A stretch of DNA of 64,000 nt from Leptolyngbya sp. FACHB-60. GTDB taxonomy: Bacteria; Cyanobacteriota; Cyanobacteriia; Phormidesmidales; Phormidesmidaceae. The notes below the pieces were generated by a model. It was not told the DNA's origin. It made no database searches and worked only from the letters and a program-made list of their open reading frames with translations. How positions within the stretch are numbered: position 1 is the stretch's first letter; every line of letters begins with the position of its first letter. The DNA is taken from NCBI RefSeq assembly GCF_014695775.1, contig NZ_JACJOX010000037.1, forward strand, positions 1-64,000, in the 5' to 3' direction. Of this stretch, positions 25,897 through 35,500 are shown in pieces. Position numbers and translations under genes: made by a program.

Positions 25897-26381
25897 GCCT
25901 GGGGAGCAAATTTTTGCTGCCACACTTTGCGAATGCGATCGGCGGCTTCCACCATCTCTGCTTCTTTGGGCGGCTGGCCCAGGGTGCGAAACACCTGAAG
26001 CTCTAGCCCCTTCAGGCCTAGCTCTTGGGGGTTGTAGTGGTCAGGGTAGCGGGGTTGCAGCACAAAGTGAACGTGATAGGGCGGTTGGTCAACCCAAAGG
26101 CTGACGTAGACCCGCTCAGCCTCCATTGCTAGGGCGATCGCCTCCGACATCTGCTGCAAAAACGGCCCCATCGACGCCGACTCAGCCATCGACAAATCCC
26201 ACAGATTTTCGCGATGGGTGCGGGTTTTGATCACCACCGACCCCAAACCGTAGGGTCCAACGCAGTGGTCAGCCACCCACCAGGGGTTCTCGGCGATGGT
26301 ACCGCCAGGCACTGCCTGAGCACCTGCCAAAATTTGGCAGGCGAGACAGTCGATATGTAGTTGCATTCCTTTGTCGGTCAT
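25881..26381 (-). CDS. HIT-like family protein
   Basis: HIT proteins are nucleotide hydrolases or transferases with an HxHxH-type motif. This 166-residue protein has the fold signature [23 protein letters not shown], where HVHF supplies two of the histidines; the third position is Gln rather than His, so the canonical triad is incomplete. An N-terminal C-x2-C (DCLACQIL) resembles the zinc site of many HIT proteins. [26 protein letters not shown] matches the substrate-binding strands. Either ATG 26381 or the ATG five codons later is the start. It overlaps dtd by 16 nt. Confidence 0.78.
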   Translation of the reverse strand: MTDKGMQLHIDCLACQILAGAQAVPGGTIAENPWWVADHCVGPYGLGSVVIKTRTHRENLWDLSMAESASMGPFLQQMSEAIALAMEAERVYVSLWVDQPPYHVHFVLQPRYPDHYNPQELGLKGLELQVFRTLGQPPKEAEMVEAADRIRKVWQQKFAPQASCES

Positions 26382-26486
26382 AGCCTAAGCCTCTTGCTGA
26401 CGAGGGACGATGAGGCAACGTAGAAAGGCGGGTGAGGGTTCAAAGTTTGGGTTAGACCCTAAACCCTAAATCCTCACCCAGACGAC

Positions 26487-26915
26487 CTAGACCTTTACTA
26501 GCACCTGGTCGCCTTCAACCTTGGCCTCAAAGGTTTCTAGAGGCTCCCGCGCCGGGCCAGAGTCAACGGTGCCGTCTGAGTTAAAGTTGCTGCCGTGGCA
26601 GGGGCAAGCAAACAAATTTTGTTCACCATTCCAGGTCACGGTGCAGCCAGCATGGGTGCAGGCCGCACTCACGGCAATCAGAGCATCTGGAGTGTTGGGG
26701 TCACGGATGACCGCCAGATTTTTGCCCTGCAAATTCTCATTGGCAAGGCTGCCCTGGGCATCTAGGTCAGCTACGGAGCCGAGGGGAACAAATTCACCGG
26801 CGGCTTCCGAACCCCCTTCAGAGGTTAAGTCAGACTGACAGGCTGCGATCGCCACTGGCAGCGAGGTAGCCAGCAACCCTAGCGCCAGCAGATTGTTAAA
26901 CTCTCGACGCTTCAT
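26487..26915 (-). CDS. Small Rieske 2Fe-2S lipoprotein (PetC3-like)
   Basis: The 142-residue protein has both cluster-binding boxes, CTHAGC and CPCHGS, and a short Rieske fold ending EPLETFEAKVEGDQVLVKV. The N-terminus MKRREFNNLLALGLLATSLP leads to a lipobox-like IAAC with Cys26, so it is probably exported, possibly by Tat given the RR, and lipid-anchored. Size and the lack of a long transmembrane anchor match the PetC3 class of cyanobacterial Rieske proteins (Synechocystis Sll1182), found in the plasma membrane rather than in b6f. It lies 15 nt downstream of a CobW-type metallochaperone gene on the same strand. Confidence 0.85.
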   Translation of the reverse strand: MKRREFNNLLALGLLATSLPVAIAACQSDLTSEGGSEAAGEFVPLGSVADLDAQGSLANENLQGKNLAVIRDPNTPDALIAVSAACTHAGCTVTWNGEQNLFACPCHGSNFNSDGTVDSGPAREPLETFEAKVEGDQVLVKV

Positions 26916-26930
26916 AGGCTCTGTTTTCCT

Positions 26931-28082
26931 CTATTTGCCAAACCCCTGGCCCCGCTTTGGCGAAGAAATCCCTAGGCAGGCGTTGAGCTGTTCGCGCAGA
27001 GTATCGTGGTCTAGCCCCTGGCCAATCAGCACCAGCTGATTTTTGGGCTCGCCCTTCCACTGGTCATCGTCTAGCGAAAAGCGCTTGCCGCTGAGGTGAA
27101 AGATGTGGCGCTTGGGGCTTTCGTCAAACCAGAGAATGCCCTTGGCCCGAAAAACCGACTCGGGAAGCAGGTTGTCGAGAAAGTTCTGAAACTTGCGAAT
27201 GGCAAAGGGGCGATCGCTGGCAAACGACAGCGACGTAAACCCATCGATGGCCAAGTGGTCAGAGTGGTGCCCGTGGGCATGACCATGATCATCGTGGTCG
27301 TGCTCACAGTGGCCATGGTCATGGTCACAATTGTCGTGGTCGTGGGCCTCGTGGTCGTGGTGCTCGTGCCCGTGATGATCGTGGTCGTGATCGGCCCCGG
27401 CGCTGTCGCTGCCAAAGTATTTATCCGACTCAAACAGTCCCACGCTGAGAATCAGCGGTAGGGGCACCTGCGATTTGGTGGTGCGGAGAATTCTGGCGCC
27501 CTCTTTGACGTCGCGAATTTTGACCTCCAATAGATCAAGATCAGCGTCATCGACCAGGTCGGTCTTGTTGAGCAGAATAATGTCGCCGTAGGCAATTTGG
27601 TTGTGGGCCGCCTGGCTGTTGAAGAGATCCAGGCTGTAGTTTTCGGCATCCACCACGGTGACAATAGAGTCGAGCCGGGTCATATCGCGCAGTTCGGTGC
27701 CTAAAAAGGTCAGGGCAATGGGCAACGGATCAGCTAGTCCCGTGGTTTCCACCACTAAGTAATCAATTTTGTCCTGGCGCTCCAGCACTTTATACACTGC
27801 TTCCATCAGGTCATTGTTGATGGTGCAGCAGATACAGCCGTTGCTGAGCTCGACCATGGTGTCGTCGCTGTTTTCTGTGGCGATCAGCAGGTCGTTGTCG
27901 ATGCCGATTTCGCCAAACTCATTCACCAGCACGGCGGTTTTGAGCCCTTCCTGGTTGGCCAAAATGTGGTTGAGCAGAGTGGTTTTGCCGCTGCCCAAAA
28001 AGCCGGTAATGATGGTGACGGGCAGACCGTGTTTGATGTCATCCATGGCCTGGGGCTGGATGGGGGGCGCAGCGGTAGACAT
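26931..28082 (-). CDS. CobW/COG0523 family GTPase, His-rich metallochaperone
   Basis: COG0523 G3E GTPases deliver zinc, cobalt or other metals to target proteins. The 383-residue protein has Walker A GFLGSGKTTLL (28-38) and the metal motif C83-I-C85-C86 in NGCICCTIN. It also has Walker B ETTGLADP, the guanine-specificity motif LLNKTDLVD, and the CobW C-terminal domain (ILWFDESPKRHIFHLSGKRF). Between them, about residues 228-280, is a long His/Asp tract (HDHDHHGHEHHDHEAHDHD and similar), a likely zinc or nickel store. It precedes the small Rieske gene by 15 nt. No Zur box could be identified by eye. Confidence 0.93.
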   Translation of the reverse strand: MSTAAPPIQPQAMDDIKHGLPVTIITGFLGSGKTTLLNHILANQEGLKTAVLVNEFGEIGIDNDLLIATENSDDTMVELSNGCICCTINNDLMEAVYKVLERQDKIDYLVVETTGLADPLPIALTFLGTELRDMTRLDSIVTVVDAENYSLDLFNSQAAHNQIAYGDIILLNKTDLVDDADLDLLEVKIRDVKEGARILRTTKSQVPLPLILSVGLFESDKYFGSDSAGADHDHDHHGHEHHDHEAHDHDNCDHDHGHCEHDHDDHGHAHGHHSDHLAIDGFTSLSFASDRPFAIRKFQNFLDNLLPESVFRAKGILWFDESPKRHIFHLSGKRFSLDDDQWKGEPKNQLVLIGQGLDHDTLREQLNACLGISSPKRGQGFGK

Positions 28083-28249
28083 GGGTGCTCTCTGAACGCA
28101 AGGACATTTTCCATACTAGCGATGAATCTGGAGTCGTGGCGGTTAGGGTTGGGATTGTTTAGGTAAGGAAGTATGGCCCCGGCCAGTCTTTGACCATGGT
28201 GCCGCCCAAACCAGTACAATTGCATTGATTTTGTTCTTGGCCATGGCCC

Positions 28250-28834
28250 ATGCCCTTTATCCCAGACGCTCTACCCCGCTGCGGCTGGGTGCATCACAAC
28301 GACCCGATTGAAATTGCCTATCACGACACCGAGTGGGGGGTGCCACTGCACTGCGATCGCAAACACTTTGAGTTCATCATTCTCGATGGCTTTCAGGCTG
28401 GGCTGAGCTGGATTACTATTCTGCGCAAGCGCGAAAACTTCCGCGCCGCCTTTGATGACTTTGACCCTCAAGTCGTCGCTGGCTACGATGAGGCCAAGCA
28501 CCAAGAACTTTTGCAAAACGTGGGCATTGTGCGCAACCGCCTCAAAATTGCCGCCGCCACCCTCAATGCTCGGGCGTTTCTCGAAATGCAGGAGGCCTTC
28601 GGTAGCTTCGATCGCTACATCTGGCAGTTTGTCGATGGCGAAACCGTGCAGAATACCTGGCCCACCATGGCCGAGGTACCTACCCGCACTACCGTCTCCG
28701 ATGCGATGAGCAAAGACCTGAAGCAACGCGGCTTTAAGTTCGTCGGCACCACCATTTGCTACGCCTACATGCAAGCAGCGGGCATGGTCAACGACCACAC
28801 CACAGATTGTTTTCGCCATCGAGAATTGGCCTAA
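28250..28834 (+). CDS. tag: DNA-3-methyladenine glycosylase I
   Basis: Tag excises 3-methyladenine from alkylated DNA to start base-excision repair. The 194-residue protein has the family start CGWVHHNDPIEIAYHDTEWGVP. The zinc-snap residues are C11, H25, H183 and C187 (last two in NDHTTDC), matching the spacing in E. coli Tag. The catalytic and base-pocket region is FEFIILDGFQAGLSWITILRKRENF. ATG 28250 gives a seven-residue extension relative to E. coli. It is a single gene, divergent from the CobW gene. Confidence 0.95.
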   Translation: MPFIPDALPRCGWVHHNDPIEIAYHDTEWGVPLHCDRKHFEFIILDGFQAGLSWITILRKRENFRAAFDDFDPQVVAGYDEAKHQELLQNVGIVRNRLKIAAATLNARAFLEMQEAFGSFDRYIWQFVDGETVQNTWPTMAEVPTRTTVSDAMSKDLKQRGFKFVGTTICYAYMQAAGMVNDHTTDCFRHRELA

Positions 28835-28915
28835 CATTCCTGGTCAGAGGTTTTCGAGGTCTTTCCCACACAGCAAACGGCTGCGGAAAATTCGCTGCGC
28901 CAGGGTTCTTATGAT

Positions 28916-29779
28916 TCACCGCAGTAGCTGGTCGATCATGCGGTTGGCCTGCGATTCATAGCTACCGCCAAACAGAGTGAAGTGGTTGAGGATGTGGTAC
29001 AGGTTGTAGAGCGTTTTGCGGGTTTTGTAGCCCTGGCCTAGGGGATAGGCCGCATTATACGCCTCATAAAACGCAGCGGGGAAGCGGCCAAATAACTCGG
29101 TCATAGCAATATCGACCTCGCGATCGCCATAGTACGTCGCGGGATCCAAAATCACCGGCTCGCCGTCCTTCGTCACCGCCGCATTGCCCGACCACAGATC
29201 GCCGTGTACCAGACTGGGGACTGGGTCGTAGCCCGCCAGCAAATCTGGCAGCGCCATCAGCAGCTCGTGCTGACGCGGAAACCGACCACCCCGCCGCCCC
29301 GCTAGGCGAAACTGGTGACGCAGCCGGTGCTCGCGGTAAAACTCTAGCCAGGTCGCCGTCCAGGGGTTGGGCTGGGGGGTCGCACCAATAGTGTTGCTCT
29401 GGTGCCAGCCGAAACCTTTCTCGCTGGTGACTCGGTGCATCGCCGCCAGGGCCTCGCCCATGCGGCTCCAGGCATCGCCGCCGCCACTGCCCAGTTCTAG
29501 CCACTCCATGGCAATGTAGGCCGACCCATCTACCGTGCCCCAACAGATTGGCTTAGGCACTCGAATCGTCTGGCTGTCGTACATATCCTTGAGGCCCAGA
29601 GCCTCGGCCTCAAACATCGCCACCTGCGACGCCTGGTTGAGCTTGAGAAAATATGACTGGCTGCCGTCGCTGACCTGATAGGCCTGGTTGATGCAGCCGC
29701 CCCCCACCGATCGCCGGTCGGCAATGGTGAAGGCGGTGCCGGTTTTAGCGCTAATGTGCTGGGCGATCGCAGTCCACAT
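28916..29779 (-). CDS. Fructosamine kinase family protein
   Basis: Fructosamine kinases phosphorylate Amadori products (fructosamine or ribulosamine) on glycated proteins so they decompose, a protein-repair activity. The fold is kinase-like. Visible motifs are GGCINQAYQVSDGSQSYFLKLN (nucleotide loop and Lys), AMEWLELG (hinge), LVHGDLWSGNAAV (catalytic loop with Asp) and VILDPATYYGDREVDIAMTE (metal-binding Asp). The 287 residues match the family. The gene starts 12 nt after the stop of the M16 peptidase gene on the same strand, so the two probably form an operon. Confidence 0.93.
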   Translation of the reverse strand: MWTAIAQHISAKTGTAFTIADRRSVGGGCINQAYQVSDGSQSYFLKLNQASQVAMFEAEALGLKDMYDSQTIRVPKPICWGTVDGSAYIAMEWLELGSGGGDAWSRMGEALAAMHRVTSEKGFGWHQSNTIGATPQPNPWTATWLEFYREHRLRHQFRLAGRRGGRFPRQHELLMALPDLLAGYDPVPSLVHGDLWSGNAAVTKDGEPVILDPATYYGDREVDIAMTELFGRFPAAFYEAYNAAYPLGQGYKTRKTLYNLYHILNHFTLFGGSYESQANRMIDQLLR

Positions 29780-29791
29780 AAGCCGCCCGTC

Positions 29792-31111
29792 CTAAGCCGC
29801 TGGCTGGAGAGTAACCACCCCATAGGCCTCGCTAGAGAGGTGGCGCTGGGCCGACTGCAATACATCCTTGACGCCCAGCTTTTGAATGTAGGCCGGGTAG
29901 TTAAGCCCTTCAGTGATATCGCCCGTTAGGGTGTGGTAGTAGCCGTAAAGCCCAGCGCGATCGCTCGGCGTTTCGTTGGCAAAAATAAACCGGTTAGCCA
30001 CCTGGGTTTGCATCCGGCTCAGTTCTGCGGAGCTTACGGGCTCATCCATCACAGTGGCAATGTGCTGGGCGATCGCCTCCTCTACTGAGCCTAAATTTTC
30101 AGCGGGTAGCTGAGCCGACATCATAAATGCCCCCTGGTGGGCCAAAGTCATGTTGCTACAGCTAATGCTGGTCACCAGCTTGCGCTCTTCCCGCAGGTCG
30201 CGCACCAGGCGCGAGGTTAGCCCCCGCCCCAAAATCGAGGCCAAGATGTCGAGGCCGTAGGTATCCTCTAGCTGGGCTACCCCCGGCACGCGCCAGGCCA
30301 TCACCAAGCGCGCCTGGGCCATGGCCGGATCGGTATGCGTCGCCCGCCGCACGGTCGCAAAGGGGGGCTCTAGATCATCGGGCAGCAGCGGCTTAAACCG
30401 CTCGATGGAGTTGGCGGTATCTAGCGGTGTATGGCGCTGGGCCATGACCTGCTCAAAGCCTTCAGCCACCGTAGCGATTAGAGTCTCGACTGGTAGATTG
30501 CCCACCGCCACCGCCGTCATGTTCTGGGGCTGGTACCAGGTGCTGTGAAACTCGCGCATTTGGGCCGGGGTGAGCCCCCCGACCACAGCGGTTGGCCCCA
30601 GCACGGGGCGGCGGTAGGGCAGCCGGTCAAAGACCAGCTCCATGGTGCGGGAATAGGTGCGGCGGCGGGGGTTGTCGTCGGCGCGGCGAATTTCCTCTAA
30701 AATTACCGGGCGCTCGCGCTCAAAATCATGGTCGCTGAGGCGCGGGGCCATCACCATCTGAATTTGCAGCGGGGCTAGAGCGGCGAAGTCTTGGGGCGCT
30801 GTGGTGATGTAGTACTTGGTGTAGTCTTGGCTAGTGGCGGCATTGGTCAAGGCCCCGCGCTCTTCCACCTGGCGCTCAAACTCACCGCATTGCAGCTGCT
30901 GAGTGCCCTTAAAAATCATGTGCTCTAAAAAGTGGGCCATGCCGTTGATGGCGTCGCTTTCTACCGCTGAGCCTACCCGCAGCCATAGGCTCAGGTTGAC
31001 AACCTCTAGGGGCATTTGCTCAGCGATGACCGTCAGCCCGTTGGGGAGGCGACGAATGGTGGGTGAGACTAGGCGGGAGGGCAAATCTGCGGTTGCTGAG
31101 AGCAAAGCCAT
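29792..31111 (-). CDS. M16 family zinc metallopeptidase
   Basis: M16 peptidases cleave peptides in a closed chamber. The 439-residue protein keeps the inverted zinc motif HFLEH (H60, E63, H64) and the distal acidic ligand in the ERPVILEEIRR helix, so the active half is intact. The C-terminal part contains the R/Y pair typical of the second module (FIFANETPSDRAGLYGYY). Cyanobacteria often encode two adjacent M16 genes, one inactive; here only one is seen, followed by fructosamine kinase. The start at 31111 lacks a signal peptide, so it is predicted to be cytosolic. Confidence 0.92.
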   Translation of the reverse strand: MALLSATADLPSRLVSPTIRRLPNGLTVIAEQMPLEVVNLSLWLRVGSAVESDAINGMAHFLEHMIFKGTQQLQCGEFERQVEERGALTNAATSQDYTKYYITTAPQDFAALAPLQIQMVMAPRLSDHDFERERPVILEEIRRADDNPRRRTYSRTMELVFDRLPYRRPVLGPTAVVGGLTPAQMREFHSTWYQPQNMTAVAVGNLPVETLIATVAEGFEQVMAQRHTPLDTANSIERFKPLLPDDLEPPFATVRRATHTDPAMAQARLVMAWRVPGVAQLEDTYGLDILASILGRGLTSRLVRDLREERKLVTSISCSNMTLAHQGAFMMSAQLPAENLGSVEEAIAQHIATVMDEPVSSAELSRMQTQVANRFIFANETPSDRAGLYGYYHTLTGDITEGLNYPAYIQKLGVKDVLQSAQRHLSSEAYGVVTLQPAA

Positions 31112-31526
31112 AGAGACAACAAGCCACCAGAAAAAACACTACGCTTAACGATACTAAGCTTTGAATATCTTAACGACTGAATTGTCCGCCTGCGAAAAAC
31201 GTTCTGCTGCGTTTGTCAGGGCTGCGTTAGCTCAGCCTCGCCAATGGCAAATTGCAACGTCAGCTCGTAGTGACGGCAACTTGCGAGTTAGCGGGCTGGG
31301 TCACAGGTTGAGACCTCTACCAGTTAAGACGTTCAGGTGTGCCGCCTCAAACCGCTCCATCCGGTTTCTCGCTAATCTCGAACTCAGCTATGGTAGGTCG
31401 GCAGGGCTGCCGGGTTAAATTACGTCCCCTGGCGGGCAAAATGGTAGAACTTGGTCAAAACTCAATGGCCCATTCTTCCGAAAGTATTGTAAATTCCTGC
31501 TATGCGGACTGCTCCGGGGAGGTCAA
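31112..31526. other. Gap upstream of the endolysin-like gene
   Basis: No supported gene; two short plus frames (31161-31418 and 31339-31569) lack coding character. A small hairpin CGTCA-N8-TGACG is present at about 31259-31276. The region lies between divergent genes and should hold both promoters. Confidence 0.35.
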
Positions 31527-32240
31527 ATGGGAACCTGGATTAAAGAAACAGACATTGCAATCTACCTGATGCAGGGGGGCTACTGGATTTCTCGTATTAC
31601 CAAATACCCGTCGAGTAATAACCCAAAGGAGCAGGTGGTCAACATCGGCAGCATCAAGACATGGTTTCAGCGGGATGATTACCCCCGTGCCATGACGGTG
31701 TCGACTGGTGCTGGAGGGCCGGAGCCCCAGCCCATGCCGCCTGCGCCGCCACCCCCACCGCCGCCAGGGAACGCCATCAACGCGGCGGGTCTAGCGATTG
31801 TCAAAGGGTTCGAGGGCCTCAGCCTCAGCGCCTACCCCGACCCCGGCACCGGGGGCGAACCTTGGACTATTGGCTACGGCCACACCTCCTCGGCAGGGGC
31901 ACCGCAGGTCTCCCGAGGGCTCACCATCACCCGTGCCGAGGCCGAAGAGATTCTCAGGCGCGACCTCAAAAAGTATGAAAAGGCCGTTTCCGATGCCGTA
32001 ACTCGGACGCTGACCAGCGACCAGTTTTCGGCGCTGGTGTCATTTACTTTTAACGTCGGCCCCGGCAATTTGCAGTCGTCTACTCTGCTAAAGAAGCTCA
32101 ACGCCGGAGACGTGGCCGGAGCATCGGAGGAGTTTGCTAAGTGGATCTATGCCGGAGGCAATGTGATGCCGGGCCTGGAGCGCCGCCGCAAGGCTGAGCG
32201 TGCCCTGTTTCGCAGTGAGAACTGGCAGCAGTTTCTCTAG
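31527..32240 (+). CDS. Lysozyme, GH24 (T4-type endolysin) with N-terminal extension
   Basis: GH24 enzymes cleave the MurNAc-GlcNAc bond of peptidoglycan. The catalytic domain (about 85-237) has E96 in VKGFEGLSLSAYPD, D105 nine residues later as in phage T4 lysozyme (E11/D20), and T120 in TIGYGHT. The characteristic SALVSFTFNVGPGNLQSSTLL follows. An N-terminal domain (1-60, WIKETDIAIYLMQGGYWISR) resembles a small substrate- or wall-binding module and is joined by a proline tract (PPAPPPPPPPG). GGAGG precedes the ATG. No holin or other phage gene is near, and there is no signal peptide, so export is unexplained. It may be a domesticated endolysin. Confidence 0.9.
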   Translation: MGTWIKETDIAIYLMQGGYWISRITKYPSSNNPKEQVVNIGSIKTWFQRDDYPRAMTVSTGAGGPEPQPMPPAPPPPPPPGNAINAAGLAIVKGFEGLSLSAYPDPGTGGEPWTIGYGHTSSAGAPQVSRGLTITRAEAEEILRRDLKKYEKAVSDAVTRTLTSDQFSALVSFTFNVGPGNLQSSTLLKKLNAGDVAGASEEFAKWIYAGGNVMPGLERRRKAERALFRSENWQQFL

Positions 32241-32291
32241 CCTGCACCTGGGCGGTCTGCCCCAGCCATCGGTAAAGGTAGTGGGATTGTG

Positions 32292-32317
32292 GCCCTGGGT
32301 GCGATCGCACCCAGGGC
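32292..32317. repeat. Perfect 26-bp palindrome centred on a HIP1 octamer
   Basis: The half-site GCCCTGGGT (32292-32300) and its exact complement ACCCAGGGC (32309-32317) flank GCGATCGC. It is 51 nt after the lysozyme stop and could fold as a terminator-like hairpin although no T-run follows. A second inverted repeat, TAACCGTT (32381-32388) and AACGGTTA (32399-32406), lies downstream. Confidence 0.8.
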
Positions 32318-32504
32318 TGCTCTATGCTGACGGTGGCCCAACCCTGGGGCCACCAGAGTCATCTGGGGTTAGCTACCATATAACCGTTAAGACCTATGAA
32401 CGGTTACCCCAGTAAATGGTTGCGGGGTGGGCAAAATGAGCTGGGAATGCCTCTAGTTTGCTTAACCCCCTTGTGGGCTGCTTTCGCCCCTAAACACGTC
32501 TTAT

Positions 32505-35500
32505 ATGACCGATGATTGCACTGTGCCTGACCTCAATCCCCCAATGGGTACCCCCGATGCCCGATCAGGAGTTGGCCAAGCCGGCGATCTACAGGCGTCA
32601 GAGCGGCATTTTCAGGCGGTGATCGAAACCATGGCCCTGGCGGGATGTGTGCTGCGCTACGTGCGCCACCCCGCTGGAACCGACGCTATCACCTACGTCA
32701 GCCCCGGCTGTATCGAAATCTGGGAGCTAGAGCCCGATCAGCTGCGCGGCCAGCCCCAGCAGCTGTGGCTGACCATTCATCCCAACGATCGCAGCACTGT
32801 GCAGGGGCTGCTCCAGCAGTCTGGCGCTACCCTCACTCCGTGGGTTGGCGAGTGGCGTCTGCTGACTCCCTCGGGGCATCAGACCTGGCTCCAGGGCATG
32901 GGTTGCCCAGAACGCCTGGCCAACGGTGACATTGCCTGGGATATTGTGGTGGTCGATATCAGCGAAAGGGCGCAGCTTGACGCTGAACGCCAGCAAACTG
33001 AAGAGGCGCTCGACATCGCTAACCAGCAGATGCAGGCGTTTATCGACAATTCTCCGGCTCTGGTCAGCATCTTTGACGCCACCGGGCACTATCGGCGGGT
33101 CCATCAGGCCACCGCAGCCCAATTTGGGCTGCGTCCTGAGGAGGTGGTAGGGCGTTCCTTTGCCGATCTGCTGCCGCCCTCGGTGCTAAGTGTTTTTATG
33201 AAGCGGGTGCAGCAGATCGTCACCACCCAAACCCCCCTGACCGTAGAAGATACACTGCACCTGGAGGGGGAGCAGCGGGTGTTTAGCTCGGTGCTATTCC
33301 CCGTTAGTCTGGAGGCCGATGGCACCCCCATTCTGGGGGCTATGGCCACCGACATTACGCCCCTAGCCCGGGCCCAGGAGGCGCTGCGCCGCCAGGCCGA
33401 AGAAGAGCGCCTGATTCGCACAATTACCCAACACATTCACCAATCGCTAGAGGTCGAGCAGATCTTGCAGACCACAGTCACCGAGGTGCGGCAGTTTTTG
33501 CAGACCGACCGGGTGCTCATCTACCGCTTCAATCCTGACCTCAGCGGCACGATGGTGGTCGAAGCGGTGCTGCCCCCTTGGGATGCAACCCTGGGCATCA
33601 CCGTCAAAGACACCTGCTTTGCCAAGCCAGGTTTGGCCCGCCGCTACCGTCGAGGCCGCACCCACCACATCGACAATGTGGCTGAGGCCGACATTGCCCC
33701 CTGCTACCGTGCGCTGCTGACGCGCTTTCAGGTGCAGGCCAATCTAGTAGTGCCGATCAACTGTGGCAGCCACCTGTGGGGGCTGCTGTGCGTGCATCAC
33801 TGCCGAGGGCCGCGCGATTGGCAGCCCAGGGAGCGCGCCCTGCTGGCGCAGCTGGCTGACCAGGTGGCGATCGCCCTTCAGCAGAGCCAGCTGCTGGCTC
33901 AGACCAGCACCCTGGCCCAGCAAGAAACGTTGCTCAACAACATCATCAGTGCCATTAGCGACAGTCTGGAGCTAGAGACGCTGCTTCAGCGGGCGGCGAC
34001 TGAAATGCTGCACACTTTCAAGGTCAGTCGCGGCTTGGTGGTGCTCTGTCAGGCGACCGACTCGGTACTGGTGCATACCAACACTGCCAGTACGCCCGGT
34101 TTTGATAGTTTACAGGGGCAGATCATTCCCCTTGAGGGCAACCCCCACGCCCAGCGGGTGCTAGCCGAGGAGCAGCCGGTGGTTGTAGACGATATCAGCC
34201 TAGAACCGCTGCTGCTGCCCAGCTTGGCCCTGGCTCAAAAGCTAAAGATCGGGGCGATTCTGGCGGTCTCCATTCGCTATCGGGGCGTGGTCAAGGGCAT
34301 CTTGAGCGTTCATCAGTGCCCTGGCCCCCGCTGCTGGAGCGAGGCCGAGATCAAGCTCATCAAGCGGTTGGCCGACCATTTGGCGATCGCCATTCACCAG
34401 GCCGAGCTCTACGCCCAGGCCCAGAGCGAGCTGGCTGAGCGCAAACGTTTAGAGGCCCAGCTGCGCTACGATGCCTCCCACGATCGCCTCACTGGGCTGC
34501 CCAACCGAACGTTGTTCCTAGAACAGCTGGCCCAGGCGCTCGATCAGCTGCACCACTGCACCAACCACCGACCTCAGGCATCTACCTTAGAATGTGTGCC
34601 CGATCGCTGCTGCGATTCCGGGACGGATATTCGCTCCGAGTCGGTTCCCGAACGCTGCGCGAATCGCCAGTTTGCCCTGCTGTTTCTCGACCTCGACCGC
34701 TTCAAAGTGATCAACGACAGTCTGGGCCACGCCATGGGCGATCGGCTGCTTCAGGTGGTGGCCCAGCGACTGCAAACTTGCCTGCGCCCGGCGGATGTGG
34801 CCGCCCGTTTGGGAGGTGACGAATTTGTGGTGCTGCTGACTAACCTCAGCGATGCCGCCGTCGCCATCAGCATGACCCAACGCATTCACACTATTCTCGA
34901 AAGCCCGGTGCTGCTTGAAGGGCACGAGGTCTTTATCCACGCCAGCATCGGTATCGCCCTCAGCGCCACCACCTACACCGACCCCAACCAAGTGCTGCGC
35001 GATGCTGATATCGCCATGTACAAAGCCAAGGGCAGCAACCGCGAGTACGCCATCTTTGACGCCCCCATGCACACCCTGGTGATGCAGCAGATGGAGCTGG
35101 AAAACGACCTACGCCGCGCCCTAGAGCGGTGTGAACTGCGGCTTTACTATCAGCCCATCATCAATTTGGCCACCGGCACCCTACAGGGGTTTGAGGCGCT
35201 GGTGCGGTGGCAGCATCCCCGCCGGGGGCTAGTGCCACCCCTAGAGTTCATTCCCATTGCCGAAAATACTGGGCTGATTACTATCCTCGACCTGTGGACC
35301 CTAAACGAGGCCTGCCGTCAGCTGAATGACTGGCATCAAAAGCTGCCTCACAGTCATAACCTCACCGTCAGCGTCAACCTTTCCGGCAAGCAATTTGTGC
35401 GCCCTGACCTGGTTCAGCAAATCGATGACGCCCTGAGCCGCAACGGCCTGCGGGGGCAGCACCTGAAGGTCGAAATCACCGAAAGCGTGCTGATTCAAAA

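Noticed and set aside
27096..27461. 121-residue Val/Ile-rich frame opposite the His/Asp tract of the CobW gene
   Set aside because: Antisense of CAC/GAC codons gives GTG/GTC valines; an artefact.
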